From NCBI RefSeq assembly GCF_015706575.1, contig NW_024037064.1, positions 8,099,606-8,163,605 on the forward strand: DNA of 64,000 nucleotides, given 5' to 3'. This document shows positions 50,701 through 60,371 of the stretch, piece by piece. The stretch comes from Patiria miniata (lineage: Eukaryota; Echinodermata; Asteroidea; Valvatida; Asterinidae). Within the stretch, counting starts at the first letter, position 1. Each line of letters begins with the position of its first letter. Below the pieces are notes generated by a model. That model saw only the letters and a program-made list of their open reading frames with translations, was not told where the DNA came from and made no database searches. The position numbers were made by a program, and so were the translations under genes.

Positions 50701-53700
50701 GGGTAGGTCATAAAGGAAATTATAATGTAAATTAAACAAATATGTCAATTTGGGTCATTGAATTGATTTGAGAATATCTGTATGCAGGTTATAATTTAGT
50801 GAGGTAATCTTATCTGGTAAAGTTTCATCCTGTATGACCAGATTGTCTAGATTTGCATTAAAGCGTCATATATACAATTACGTAAAGCTTCGTGTTTACG
50901 ATAAATGACGGCCATCTTGAATACTTTTTGAGGACTTCGCTTTCCCGTTCCTCAGTTGCTTTAAATAAGTGTCTTGTGATGCGCATTTTGTTATTATTGG
51001 AACCTTAATTTCAAGACAAAAATGTACAGGGACTTCAGCCACAGTTTAGTTTATTGAACTGGTATATATCAAGGAGTGTTTTTGGATAATGTCACTCTTA
51101 TGAAATTTTAATTTGCAGGGATCCCTATGCAAACCATTCGCGCAGTCGAAAGTGATTCGTCTAGATATGCTGACACCCCGGATCGCCGCGCAGCAATCTC
51201 GCGAGATCAGCTGACCTTCCTGCAAGAACTCACCCAGGGCACTTTTGGGAAGGTGCTACTTGCAAGAGCCGTGGGCATCGAGCAGCGAGGCCTTATCACC
51301 CACGTGGCTGTCAAAACTGTAAAAGGTAAGAGGCCTCTAAATACTTTGTTAAGACTCCTTGATTGTGTAGTACCGTGACCTCATGGTCTGGAGCACTGAG
51401 TTCGAGGTTTGCGGGTAATTCTGCAGGTTGTGGGTTCGAGTACAGCCTAGGGTTATGGTGCGTATGCCCTAGAGCAAGGCACTTTGTCACTCATTGGTCC
51501 CTATCTCCCAGGAGTAAACAAGGGGGCAGAAATAGTTGTTGTGATTGATGTTAGCTGTTTTGGGCCGAAATGGCAGCATGGAGCTGGATACTTTTCAGGG
51601 AGCTAAGATGGTATTTCTGCGGGTGATCCTGCAGGTAAAATGCGCGCGCCTGCGGGTAAGGCACTTTGTCTTTCATTGCTTCTCCCCGACCAGGAGTAGA
51701 CCAAGCACATGCGGGGGCAGAGATGGTTGTGATTGACTTAAGCTGTTTTGCGCCGAAATGGCAGCATCGCGCTGTATACTCCCCAGGGAGTTGAGAGGGT
51801 ATTTGGAATGTTTCAATGACCAATCAGCAGCGATATAATGATGTAACACCTTGACTACCAATACAGGACTGGTGGATATGTGCGCTTTATAAATACACAA
51901 TTATTACACAAACAGTGACAGACGCTCGACGCGAAGACGCTACAGGCTTTCTGGAAAACAGGTCTAGAGGCATTATTTGGGTTAGGTATATCTGTATGGT
52001 GTGTGAGGAAAGTAAGGTGAGTTTTCACAAAGTGCCATGTACTGTTCGTACAAAGAGCTTATGAACCTGTATTCACCCTACCAGTATTGAGAAGTGTAGT
52101 GGCTCTGAATTTTACCTTCGTCAGATGAATGTTTTTGCTTACATTTTATGTAGATAAAAGCGACCCAAAGGAGAAAGAGAACCTGATTCGAGAGTTGAAT
52201 TCGATGAAACCTCTCACTAGTCACGAGAATATCGTTAAGCTTCTTGGATACTGCATCAACGCAGGTAACAATATGGAAAGTTGATTATCAACTGTTAGTC
52301 TTAAGTTTGTAACTACATTTATTAGTAATGTCCTTTTACCCAAAAAGTAGCCTTTTATTAAAGCAAATGTCTTAAAATCATCAATCAGTAAGCCACTATG
52401 CGTTTTTCCCACTGCTTGCGCACTAATTGATTACAAGATTAGTATTTTGGTGATAATTATAAACACAGCAGGTAAATGTACATTAAATTCTCTGAGAGTA
52501 CTAGAATCGAATTTCCATTCTGCATTTATCTATTTTTTTTGTCATTAAGTTCAAAAGTTGTTTTCAATTATGTTGGCACATTTTCTTGAGGCATTATGTT
52601 CAAATAATTGCTAACCCTCAAGGAAATAATAATGCGCGCCCGCAAAGATAGAACTGGCTTATTACTGGGCGATTCTTCAAAGACTGAAAATTTGTTGATA
52701 ATATGGTCCCCGTATCCCTAATTGTGTTGCTGTTTAACTGTTGATACTTTGGCAATCGTATGCACAGACCCGATCTATGTCATCATGGAACACGTGGCAA
52801 ATGGAAACCTGAAGGAGATTCTGACTGATAGCCGATCCGAACGGGTGTATGACAACCTGCGAGGTGCTGTGTGTGCATCCCTCTCACCCAAGACTCTGCT
52901 TAGTCTGGCCAGGGGCGTGGCCAAAGGCATGGCTTACTTGGCTTCACAAGGGGTGAGTCTAGCTATTATGCCCCGACTATTGCAATGGCGCCTACTACAT
53001 AATTGGGACCGCCCATAGTATAGTTGGAACTAGATTGTGGTCGGAAACACACGGAAGTCTAGTCGATGCCAATACCAGGTCACAGACGAGTTTGTTTGGG
53101 GCAGTGGACTCAATTTCTATCTCTAATGACTGACTGACTGGATAAGAGAATGTCACTTGTGAGTCGGGCAGTGTTATCGTGTAGGATTACTCCTTAACCC
53201 AAATGAATGGGAAGAATCCGACCGATTGTGTATGCACGTGATTAAATATAATTCAATTTAATGCATTCTGGATCAATGGGACAAACATTTATGCGCTCTG
53301 AGGTCGGCTTTAATAGGCTTGTCCCTTTCGTTTTATTTGCACTAGTGTCTTCATCAAGACCTTGCCGCCCGCAACGTCCTCGTCAGCGAGGATATGGTGA
53401 GCAAGATATCCGATTTTGGATTCGCCAGTGACGTCGCCGAAATGAGAACACACCAACGCAAAAACACGGTAACGATACTTGCTTACTCGGGAATGGGAAA
53501 TATTTGACATTTAATACGTTTATTATGGGCATACACACATAAGGAATACTCTATCGCAGTATCCCCATCCGGCTTACAGCAAGGGGATGAAAAATAATGA
53601 AACTGTATCATATTCAGGACTGTAGGATTGCCTAAGAAGCTGATAAAACACTTTTTTCGAGAAGCTCTCCAACTTTAACTACAAGACACATAACAAATAG

Positions 53701-55690
53701 CAGCAACGACAATATATCAATACAAAATAATATTGAGGGTTTATTTTCAAAGTAATACTACGTCATGCAATTGAGATGCGTGTTAGTGCTTTTAGTTTAA
53801 TGTTCTTCAACGTGAGTTCTATCAGGACGTTTGTACCGCAATTTTATCGGTATGTTTTCTTTTTCTTTTGATGTTCAGGGATTTTCCCCTTTGCGATGGA
53901 TGGCACTGGAGTCCATCCTTGATGACGTGTACACAACAGAGAGTGACGTGTGGTCTTTTGGGGTTCTGCTGTGGGAAATAGTTACTCTTGGTATGACCAA
54001 TGATATCCATGATATCCTAGCTGACACGGTGGACCTCGCCATTGTCAGCGAGCTAACAAATTCATGGCTTAGACAACTGAACGGAATAGCTTGACCTTCT
54101 GCTTCCTCAAATGAAAGAAGAAGAGAAGATTGGACTTGTCATAATGGCTTGTGATTGGGCTTGTCAGTGATCAAACTTATGCTTATGCTTGTGATGGATT
54201 GACTTGGGATTGACTGGATTACAAAGTTTGCTTTTTAATTCCAATTTTTCTCACAGGTGGCCACCCATACCCGACCCTGAGTGCCAAGAAAGTGGTTTCC
54301 AAAGTGAAGTCAGGGTACCGGATGCCCCGTCCCGACCACTGTCGACTGCACTTGTGAGTTTCTTTACACAAACAAAAAAACCCAATTATTTTATGATTGG
54401 AACATGCAGAAGTGTCTCTTTAATTTGGGTTCGATTCTCATCATATCGAAGTGCAACTATTGGTTCGACCATTGAATATGGAAAGGGGGTTTCAATGTAA
54501 ATCACCCTTTTAAAGAGTCATGCGAAACAGCTTAATTACCGATGCTTTGTTCTTGACATTAAATAATTTATGTGTTATCTGTAATTTATGTTGTAACTGA
54601 AATAAACATTCGCCTACATCAAAGGATACGACCGTCCCGTTTGATGTCACAAAATAAACCAAATGCGAAGAAAGAAAGAAAAAAATCAAATTGTTTGTTG
54701 GAAAGGCAACAAGATGAAAAGGAAATTGTAAATATGAGTGTCAGACCTATCTCTCCCCATGTCTATTTATAGTATGTTTCCACTATGAAAAAAAGTGTGT
54801 GCAATACAGTTGGTCGGTGTTTTACTCCCAATCATGGTAGCAGTTACCACATTGTTGGTTAATTTGGATAAATGTTGATCAACTATTGAGTAAGAATTTG
54901 TCCTAGATGGAGTTGGTTTATAGATCAATATTGGGCAAAGTACCCATCCACTAATGCCCGGTTTTATCCAGACCATATTTTATTGTCCTTAAACACTTAA
55001 CCTCTTCATACTTGTTTTCTTAGGTACCAGGTGGTGCGTCCTTGCTGGTCTAAGAACCCGGCAGCCCGACCGACATTTGCAACGATCGCCGAGAAACTTG
55101 GAGGATTGGTGGAAAAAGCTGACGTGAGTAGCCTATCCACACAAAACAGAAACCCTAAAAAACACATGATTATTTCCAGAATGTCCTGGTTTAGACTTCA
55201 TTAAGGATAAATTAAGGCAATGGGTGACAAAGTTGACTAGCGTCGGGTTTGAATTCGCAGATTTATTATTTTTGTTAAAATCAATTATTTGTTACCGTCA
55301 GTTAGGGTAATGTTTCTGTTGAGACAGCCTCGGCTTCGACTTAAGCCATCAATTAGATCATGAGACTTGCATATATAAGCTTGACCTACGTGAGGCTTGA
55401 ATTCGTTGTTTTTTTATTGGCTATTTACATATCTTGAGAGTTATTTCAAACCAGTAGAGTGTGTATTTCAGCCGTCGTTTTACATTTTCACCACTGAGAG
55501 GTTTTACACTTGTGTATGGAGAATATTAGTCAGACCCCTTGAAGAACATGGGATGAGTGGATGAAGTTTTGGAACTCTACATTGCCTTGTCTGTCTTTTT
55601 GGATTTTAGGAATACTTATCGTTGGAAAGCTGCCAGGAGAACATCTACAAAATGTCGGTCACAGGTGGATCAGACTTTGAAAAGTTCTGA
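35655..55690 (+). CDS. Receptor tyrosine kinase with CUB, MAM and five Ig-like domains (complete, 23 exons)
   Basis: Exons read from the sequence: 35655-35709, 37487-37846, 38607-38747, 38882-39040, 41135-41347, 43738-44067, 44451-44750, 45288-45617, 45956-46261, 46702-46986, 48321-48470, 48895-48916, 49381-49476, 50014-50109, 50641-50702, 51119-51325, 52154-52264, 52768-52952, 53346-53468, 53879-53990, 54257-54353, 55024-55123, 55610-55690. Every boundary is GT-AG, all phases agree, and the sum is 3921 nt (1306 residues plus stop). Domain order: signal peptide 1-18, CUB 19-138, MAM 139-309, Ig-like domains 310-826, transmembrane about 842-866, a repeated juxtamembrane segment 877-968, kinase about 1000-1273, and a short tail. 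The extracellular exons are almost all phase 1-1, the classic pattern for shuffled domain modules. Family knowledge says it is a cell-surface receptor that signals through phosphotyrosine; its ligand is unknown. The kinase core resembles the FGFR/RET/VEGFR group, but I cannot assign a vertebrate orthologue. Extra or alternative exons cannot be excluded. Confidence 0.92.
37087..37285. repeat. Long hairpin with about 90-bp arms in RTK intron 1
   Basis: TTGAACAAAAATGCGTTTTG through GTTTCAAACTAACATC pairs with GATATTAGTTTGAAAC through CAAAACGCATTTTTGTTCAA, with a spacer of only a few bases. It lies 200 bp upstream of the CUB exon. A short non-autonomous element is the likely origin. Confidence 0.8.
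37487..37846 (+). CDS. RTK exon 2: CUB domain
   Basis: This single 360-nt exon, phase 1 at both ends, encodes residues 19-138. CUB hallmarks are [13 protein letters not shown] near the start, the aromatic-rich strand VTWVIQT, a [10 protein letters not shown] segment where CUB domains place their Cys and acidic residues, and [10 protein letters not shown] at the end. The usual first disulphide is not obvious: the visible cysteines are in IACWQI and ESCCDR. CUB domains mediate protein-protein contacts in secreted and cell-surface proteins. The acceptor is TTTCAG and the donor GTAATT. Confidence 0.85.
38607..41347 (+). CDS. RTK exons 3-5: MAM domain
   Basis: Exons 38607-38747, 38882-39040 and 41135-41347 join in phase 1 to encode residues 139-309. 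The first reads [16 protein letters not shown] and [13 protein letters not shown], the typical opening of a MAM domain. The second carries [17 protein letters not shown] and [14 protein letters not shown]. The third ends with [13 protein letters not shown] and [10 protein letters not shown], the canonical MAM C-terminus. MAM domains are extracellular adhesion modules found in receptor phosphatases, meprins and some receptor kinases such as ALK. A 2.1-kb intron separates exons 4 and 5 and holds a SINE and a group of TGACGTCA palindromes. Confidence 0.93.
39590..40830. repeat. TGACGTCA-rich stretch in MAM intron
   Basis: GATGACGTCATC or close forms occur at about 39851, 39990 (paired with ATGACGTCAC), 40058 and 40758 (paired with ATGACGTCATGACGCC). 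Some lie in repeated sequence, as similar motifs do at 337, 473, 838, 1152 and 1383. TGACGTCA is the CREB/ATF site; function here is unproven. Confidence 0.45.
40110..40385 (-). mobile_element. tRNA-derived SINE, reverse orientation
   Basis: On the - strand the head reads GTGGCCTCGTGGTTAAGGGC and GGTTGTGCGGTCAAGTC. The body contains GTACCCATTTACTCCTGGGT and TGCCCAAGGGCACACGCA (as read on +), a familiar SINE core of aquatic invertebrates. It is in the intron between MAM exons 4 and 5. Confidence 0.7.
43094..43345 (+). mobile_element. tRNA-derived SINE
   Basis: The head has GGCGGTTAAGAACACAGG (A-box-like) and GTGGGTTCGAGCCC (B box). It is followed by CTTCGGATGGGACGTTAAGC and CACGTAAAAGAACCCAG, a core seen widely in marine invertebrate SINEs. 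It lies in the intron between the MAM and first Ig exons. Confidence 0.75.
43738..46261 (+). CDS. RTK exons 6-9: four Ig-like domains from a duplicated two-exon module
   Basis: Exons 43738-44067 and 45288-45617 are both 330 nt and encode near-copies; shared runs include [26 protein letters not shown] and [11 protein letters not shown]. Exons 44451-44750 (300 nt) and 45956-46261 (306 nt) are also near-copies, sharing [39 protein letters not shown] and TGSLGP. Each exon has an Ig-like Cys pair, for example FLCTV...VKCVAS and LTCQAS...ITCSAR. The introns between them are also similar, so the whole module was duplicated in tandem as DNA. The encoded residues are 310 to 731. Confidence 0.93.
46702..46986 (+). 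CDS. RTK exon 10: fifth Ig-like domain
   Basis: This is a single Ig-like domain of the I-set/C2 type (residues 732-826). It shows [14 protein letters not shown], the Trp strand FITWEKV, the STLTLSSI strand and the [10 protein letters not shown] motif that carries the second Cys. It is the most canonical Ig domain of the five and clearly differs from the duplicated pairs upstream. The acceptor is TTTTAG and the donor GTAAGT. The next intron (46987-48320) contains a 5'-truncated LINE in the opposite orientation. Confidence 0.9.
47165..47820 (-). mobile_element. LINE fragment (non-LTR retrotransposon), reverse orientation
   Basis: The - strand encodes reverse-transcriptase pieces: [15 protein letters not shown], then (after a frameshift) [20 protein letters not shown], then a stop. 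A deletion follows, and then the C-terminal tail [19 protein letters not shown] and [17 protein letters not shown]. The [10 protein letters not shown] motif is typical of the fingers region of CR1/Jockey-type reverse transcriptases. The 5' part and the catalytic core are missing. It lies in the intron before the transmembrane exon. Confidence 0.75.
48321..48470 (+). CDS. RTK exon 11: transmembrane segment
   Basis: It encodes residues 827-876. A hydrophobic stretch (residues about 842-866, [14 protein letters not shown] then [12 protein letters not shown]) is followed at once by the basic stop-transfer cluster RKRKR. This fixes the type I topology: CUB, MAM and Ig domains outside, kinase inside. 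The exon is phase 1 at both ends. Confidence 0.92.
48895..50702 (+). CDS. RTK exons 12-15: triplicated juxtamembrane tyrosine-motif repeat
   Basis: Exons 48895-48916 (22 nt), 49381-49476 (96 nt), 50014-50109 (96 nt) and 50641-50702 (62 nt) encode three copies of a 32-residue unit, staggered so that the first copy shows only the unit's end and the last only its start. Each unit reads SGAxxGxPVRV, then ADTECYE. The tyrosines are Y901 (YENM), Y933 (YETV) and Y965 (YEDM), exactly 32 residues apart. The introns between copies are repeated too, with periods of about 560 and 633 bp, so this is tandem DNA duplication. YENM and YEDM fit the YxxM pattern bound by PI3-kinase p85 SH2 domains; this role is inferred, not shown. 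Because the 96-nt exons are phase 2 at both ends, either could be skipped without a frameshift. Confidence 0.88.
51119..55690 (+). CDS. RTK exons 16-23: tyrosine kinase domain and C-terminal tail
   Basis: Residues 969-1306. Visible motifs: glycine-rich loop [10 protein letters not shown] (1005-1014), VAVK with catalytic Lys1034, helix C Glu1051 in [21 protein letters not shown] hinge, HQDLAARN catalytic loop (1139-1146), DFG at 1159-1161, PLRWMALES, and [17 protein letters not shown] followed by [17 protein letters not shown] and PLRW mark a tyrosine kinase rather than a Ser/Thr kinase. The key residues Lys, Glu, Asp, Asn and DFG are all kept. Departures: Thr replaces the first loop glycine, Gln replaces Arg in HRD, Leu replaces Pro in APE, and there is no tyrosine between DFG and PLRW, where most receptor kinases carry activating tyrosines. 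The tail has one further tyrosine in ENIYKMSV. The stop is TGA at 55688-55690. Confidence 0.93.
51360..51910 (+). mobile_element. SINE cluster (two related units) in a kinase intron
   Basis: The head contains TCATGGTCTGGAGCACTGAG and GTGGGTTCGAGTACAGCC. GGCCGAAATGGCAGCAT and CCAGGGAGTTGAGAGGGTAT follow, and a second GCGCCGAAATGGCAGC unit comes next. The tail GGAGCTGAGATGGTATTTGG also appears alone at 16830-16880. Confidence 0.65.
54010..54115 (-). mobile_element. LINE 3'-end fragment, reverse orientation
   Basis: GCTGACACGGTGGACCTCGC and CATTGTCAGCGAGC match the 3' end of the LINE at 47165-47820, in the same - orientation. It lies in the intron between kinase exons 20 and 21. Confidence 0.7.
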
Positions 55691-55700
55691 GCGAGACTCT

Positions 55701-56094
55701 TTGGATTGAATCAATGAGCAAAATCAATTCGACAAGTTCACACAATTTGGGATATTATATTCGCGCACTTTATCTTTTGCTGAAACGTTTGATTACGAAA
55801 AGTATCGACATTTCTTTATGCTTGCGAAGAATATTAAGCCATGACAGCAACATGGCAATAGTGCTTAAAACAGTCCATTATCATAACCTTGATCCAATTG
55901 GATTGAATCAATGAGCAAAATCAATTCGACAAGTTCACACAATTTGGGATATTATATTCGCGCACTTTATCTTTTGCTGAAACGTTTGATTACGAAAAGT
56001 ATCGACATGTCTTTATGCTTGCGAAGAATATTAAGCCATGACAGCAACATGGCAATAGTGCTTAAAACAGTCCATTATCATAACCTTGATCCAA
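55701..56094 (+). repeat. 197-bp tandem duplication in the RTK 3' region
   Basis: Copies at 55701-55897 and 55898-56094 differ, by eye, at a single base (CATTTC versus CATGTC). The duplication starts 10 bp after the RTK stop codon and so lies in the 3' untranslated region. Near identity means it is very recent, or an assembly artefact. Confidence 0.95.
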
Positions 56095-56483
56095 AAAAAA
56101 CCCAGTTGTTGATTGTGCATTGTATCTGATACATGACAAAGCAGGAAAACACATGAAGCCCAATTACACATGAACATGTAAAAAAAAATGTCATAACATT
56201 TGTAGTAATCGTTTTTCCTGTTTTCTTATTCTATAAAAAAAAAATTGCAATTAAGGTACCTGTATTCATATCCGAGGTACCCCGGAAACCAGATTACACA
56301 ATTGGCAAAAATATAAGTGTATATCACAGCAAGTAAACGATCAAACAAACTATTTCGTCGGGGATCGAGGACCTGAAATCAAAGCCGCGTTCAAGATTCT
56401 GTGGCTTAAAGGGATTTTCATACAGTATACACACCAGTTCGTGAAGGGAAACAAGTGGATGTTATTTGGAGATTCATAAATGA

Positions 56484-56489
56484 AATAAA
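56484..56489 (+). terminator. AATAAA polyadenylation signal of the RTK gene
   Basis: AATAAA within TGAAATAAATAAAT, about 0.8 kb after the TGA stop at 55688-55690. A second AATAAA lies at 57307-57312. Either would give a 3' untranslated region of normal length, and both would include the 197-bp tandem duplication. Confidence 0.4.
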
Positions 56490-59049
56490 TAAATCAGTGT
56501 TCCTACATTCCCCTTTGTAGTAAGTCAGGAGGCATTAGTCTTCTTTTCACTTTTTATGTGAGAAAAAATACTTAAAAGGGTTCGTGCGTGGTTGTTTAAT
56601 CTATAACAATATTAAGATGTATGTGATTTCTTAATTGTAATGGTTTTATTTCAATTGTAGCTAGTTCAAGGGCAGAAGGACTCATTTTTTTAAGAACTTA
56701 TAAGCAAATGTAAATGAGGCGCTTAACAAGTATGCCATAAATAAATTGCGGTATATCCAAGTTTACTAAGAGTCTTTAGAGTGTAAAATTGGGTCGTTAA
56801 TGACATACTCAGTCGTTTGTTGTGGAACTTACTCAAGTGGGTTATACTTCTCGTCAAGCTTGTACCTCCGGTAAACACTCATTGTTTATACAGTTTTTTT
56901 CTTTCTTATAACCTTTGTTAACATTATTTTACTTTTGTCATTCATTTCAAAATTGATTTATTTTGCCGTGTGGGCTGTACATGTGGGCTGTACAACGAAG
57001 ACATCTTTTTTTACTGTATGGTTTTATTTTGCAAATTGTAACTCATCAAATTAGCCATTGTTGATGTTGTTTGCTTCATAAAGTGTTATAGCCGGACTTG
57101 TCAGCACGCTTGAAACCGCATGCCTGTATTGAATTTGTTTTTATCATGTCGTTGTGTAATATTTATCTAGCATATACGATGCCATGTTCACTTCCTGCTG
57201 TGACTCTTGAGTTCAATTATCTTTTGAAACACTACACCGCTAAAATTTTAAATACGAAAAAGATTTGCTAACTGTTTTGTGTGTGTGGCAAAGTAGGTTC
57301 TTTTAAAATAAAGAGTTCAAAAAGTCAATGGAGATCCTAAAGCACACATAAGCCGCTCAACTTAGAATGGCCTTTCACTGGAAGTATGTGGCCAACACAA
57401 TGAACCGGTATAAAGGCACAGTACATCATTTGTAATTCGTGCACTATGTGCGTTTGAAGCAACAAGAGTGCTCAAAATATGAAAAAGGGTGCTTACTAAG
57501 CAACTAATCTGATGACTCGAGAATGAAATGGTTCAATGAATGCTGTATTTCCGAGCAAACAATATAGGATCTCGCTTTCAAATAAAAAGATGCCGAGTAA
57601 TATTTTTTGAATTGCGCCCAAATTCAGCGTCCGGGACATGTTCTCATTCAGCCCATTGCAGCTACGTACGCGATGTCGCGCACTGAACCGACACATTTTA
57701 GCAACCGAATGCTGAAGTCACATGCAATGAGGATGTTCACATTGTGTATCTTTTTCAATTTTGTGTAGAAAAAAGTACAATTGTACAATTTTCAGTTTTT
57801 CTTAAATTCACTCCAAATTATTCATTGCCTTTTATTCTAAGTAGTAGCATGAATTTATTGCAAGCAGTAAAATAATACATAATGGTTCATCCTATTACCA
57901 CTTGCCTGGATCATTTATCTCTGTTATATAATAGTTTTGTAACAATGACATGAAGTTAATAATTAATCTCATTTAATTGTTACTTGGGTTCTCATGTTTT
58001 ACACGTCATATTCTCTATGGGGCAATCCTTACCATTTTATTTTGTGACAACAGCCCTATTTGATCTCTACCACAAAACTGTTACGGACATTATGATGCAT
58101 CTCAATACTCTGGCCTGCGAATCGTTACTGACTAAGTTATGGTACTTACTCAGATTTTACTGTTGCTGTTTGTATTGAAAATTAAATTTAGATTAGCTGC
58201 ACACTTGTTTGAACGGCATGTTGTTTTATTTGGGATTCTCAATTTGTGCTTGCTGTTAATTTACTGTTTAAAGCTGTGGAATGAGAATGTATTGTGCTGC
58301 CAAAGAGATTCACACCAAAAAAATACACGCGAAGATAAACTCAAGCCCGCTACGTGAGGAGCAAAAAGTCATCCGAGGCCGTTTGCCCAGCACGTAGCTC
58401 AGGGTGACCGCACTGGGTGAGTTTTTCGCCTCGCGAGGCGACAGAAATCAAACAGGATAGATATTTGCCTCACTACCTCGCGAGGCAGAAAACTCAGCAA
58501 AAATTCACCGCACACGGTGAACCACGTGCTGAGCAAACGGCCTCGAAATGTTTGGCCAAGCACGTAGCTCTCGTGTGTGGCGGGCTTTACAGTGCAACGA
58601 AGAAGACCATATAGTTCCAAATCACAAATGAATGGTTGTATGCTTCAAAGATTGAAGCCTTGCTCATAGAGATAGCCTAATCTATTTTATGTGACCTACA
58701 AATAGATACAAAGTAATAAGTCACAGCATATGAGACAAAAAAATGGAGGTGACTTAAACATTCTACTATAGCTGCCTTGCACGCATTTTTTTTTCGCATT
58801 GTGTTCGCCGCATTCCCCCCCCCCCATCAGTTGATAAACTGTTAGTGTTAAAAATATGTGACTGCATTTTCTAAGAACACACAGAGATGCATCAAGGGCT
58901 TGCCGCCCTTATAAGCGCCGCTCTTATAAGGGGAAAACCGAATACAAAGGTAACCATCTATGTCTAAAAGAAAATCAAGAAATACTTAAGTTTGAAGACA
59001 CATTTCGTGGCCGGGGTTTGGAACTCAAAGTTTCAAAGCTAAAGTGTGT

Positions 59050-59440
59050 TTCAAAATTCAAGTTGTTGATGTAAAGTGTAACCTGAACAACCCATCTCAG
59101 TTCTCAATCTTGTTTTTGTAAAAAAGAAATGCAGAAGCCTTTTCAATTCTTTCACTGGCCTAAATACATGTTTATTACGTCCACAGTCACATTCATATTT
59201 TTAAATAACTCTGTTGTTGACTTCTTTTTTTCCACATTTGTGTGTATTTGTCTTTATTATTAGTTTTTATAAATAAACCCCGAAGGGAAACCGACGTGGT
59301 GCATTATTATTGTTTTAGGCAATTTGAAAAAAAAAAAAAAACGTTGACTGATTGAGAGGGTTTTAAACCTGGGAGCCGATTGCCGTTTCGATGCCGTAAC
59401 AACTGAGCTATCAAGCCCTATGATTGCGGTTCGACAAAAT
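59050..59440 (-). mobile_element. tRNA-derived SINE family D, copy in block 2
   Basis: The - strand head reads TAGCTCAGTTGTTACGGCAT and then CCAGGTTTAAAACCC. The body includes GGGAAACCGACGTGGTGCAT. It is equivalent in place to the copy at 26900. Confidence 0.55.
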
Positions 59441-59594
59441 TGTAGTCTTCCAAATAATTATGTTTTTTATTTTGTGTTTGCCTTTCAAAGGGATTATTAT
59501 CAACCCTAAAAGTTTGTTATGCAACCTCCATGGTTCGGCATCTGTTTTGTAACAGAATTTACAAATTTCATAACTATCTGAACAAATTAATTTA

Positions 59595-59890
59595 TGAGTC
59601 ATAATTATATGTTAATTAACATGCATACTTACAAGTTGATTAACGTGGCAAGTTTACATGGTGATAAACGCGGCAAAATTACATGTAAATTAACCGTCAT
59701 AATTACATTTTAATTAACATGGCATAACAACATGTTAATTGACATGACATAATAACATGTTAATTAACGTGGCGTAACGACATATGAATTATTACGGCAT
59801 AAGTACATGTTAATCAACATGCATGATGATGCCAATTAACATCGCATAATTACATGTTAGTTAACATGTCACGATTACGTGCTAATTGTT
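59595..59890. repeat. Palindromic AT-rich minisatellite ATGTTAATTAACAT, block 2
   Basis: The same motif as at 27485-27950, with about ten degenerate units in a row alternating with CATAAT or CGTGGC. Confidence 0.7.
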
Positions 59891-60371
59891 AAGTAACTGA
59901 ACATAATACAAGGTTAGCGACAAAGAGCTCAACGAATTGCGGGCGTATCTCGAAGACAGTTATTTCAAGACCACAAGGCGGGAACAAAATACCACCCCCT
60001 AGCATCATGTTTTTACATATTGTAATTATAACAATGACAGGTTTTCTTTTCATTGAAGTAAAATATGCACGACAATAAGTAGTGTTATTGTGACTTAAAT
60101 CCCGTTTAACAAGATGTTCTCCAAAGAATAAGCAACTCTAGTAAAGCTAGTACAAACCCGTTTAATCTAACAGGGTGTCGGCATTTTTTTGGTCAAAGGT
60201 GAGGCTTAAGCAAGTCTACTTTACAATTAAACCTGACAATTAACAGTAATTATCCAGTCATTCACGTAGGGACTTTAGACTGTACTGGTCCTCTGGGACC
60301 AGCCAAAAAATACAGAAGGTTACTGTTTACTCTATAACATGAGTACAAATCTAATTAAGGACCCCTTTCCA

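Noticed and set aside
53831-54094. Kinase exon read-through ending in [11 protein letters not shown]
   Set aside because: The part after 53990 is an antisense LINE fragment; the exon ends at the GTATGA donor and continues in frame at 54257.
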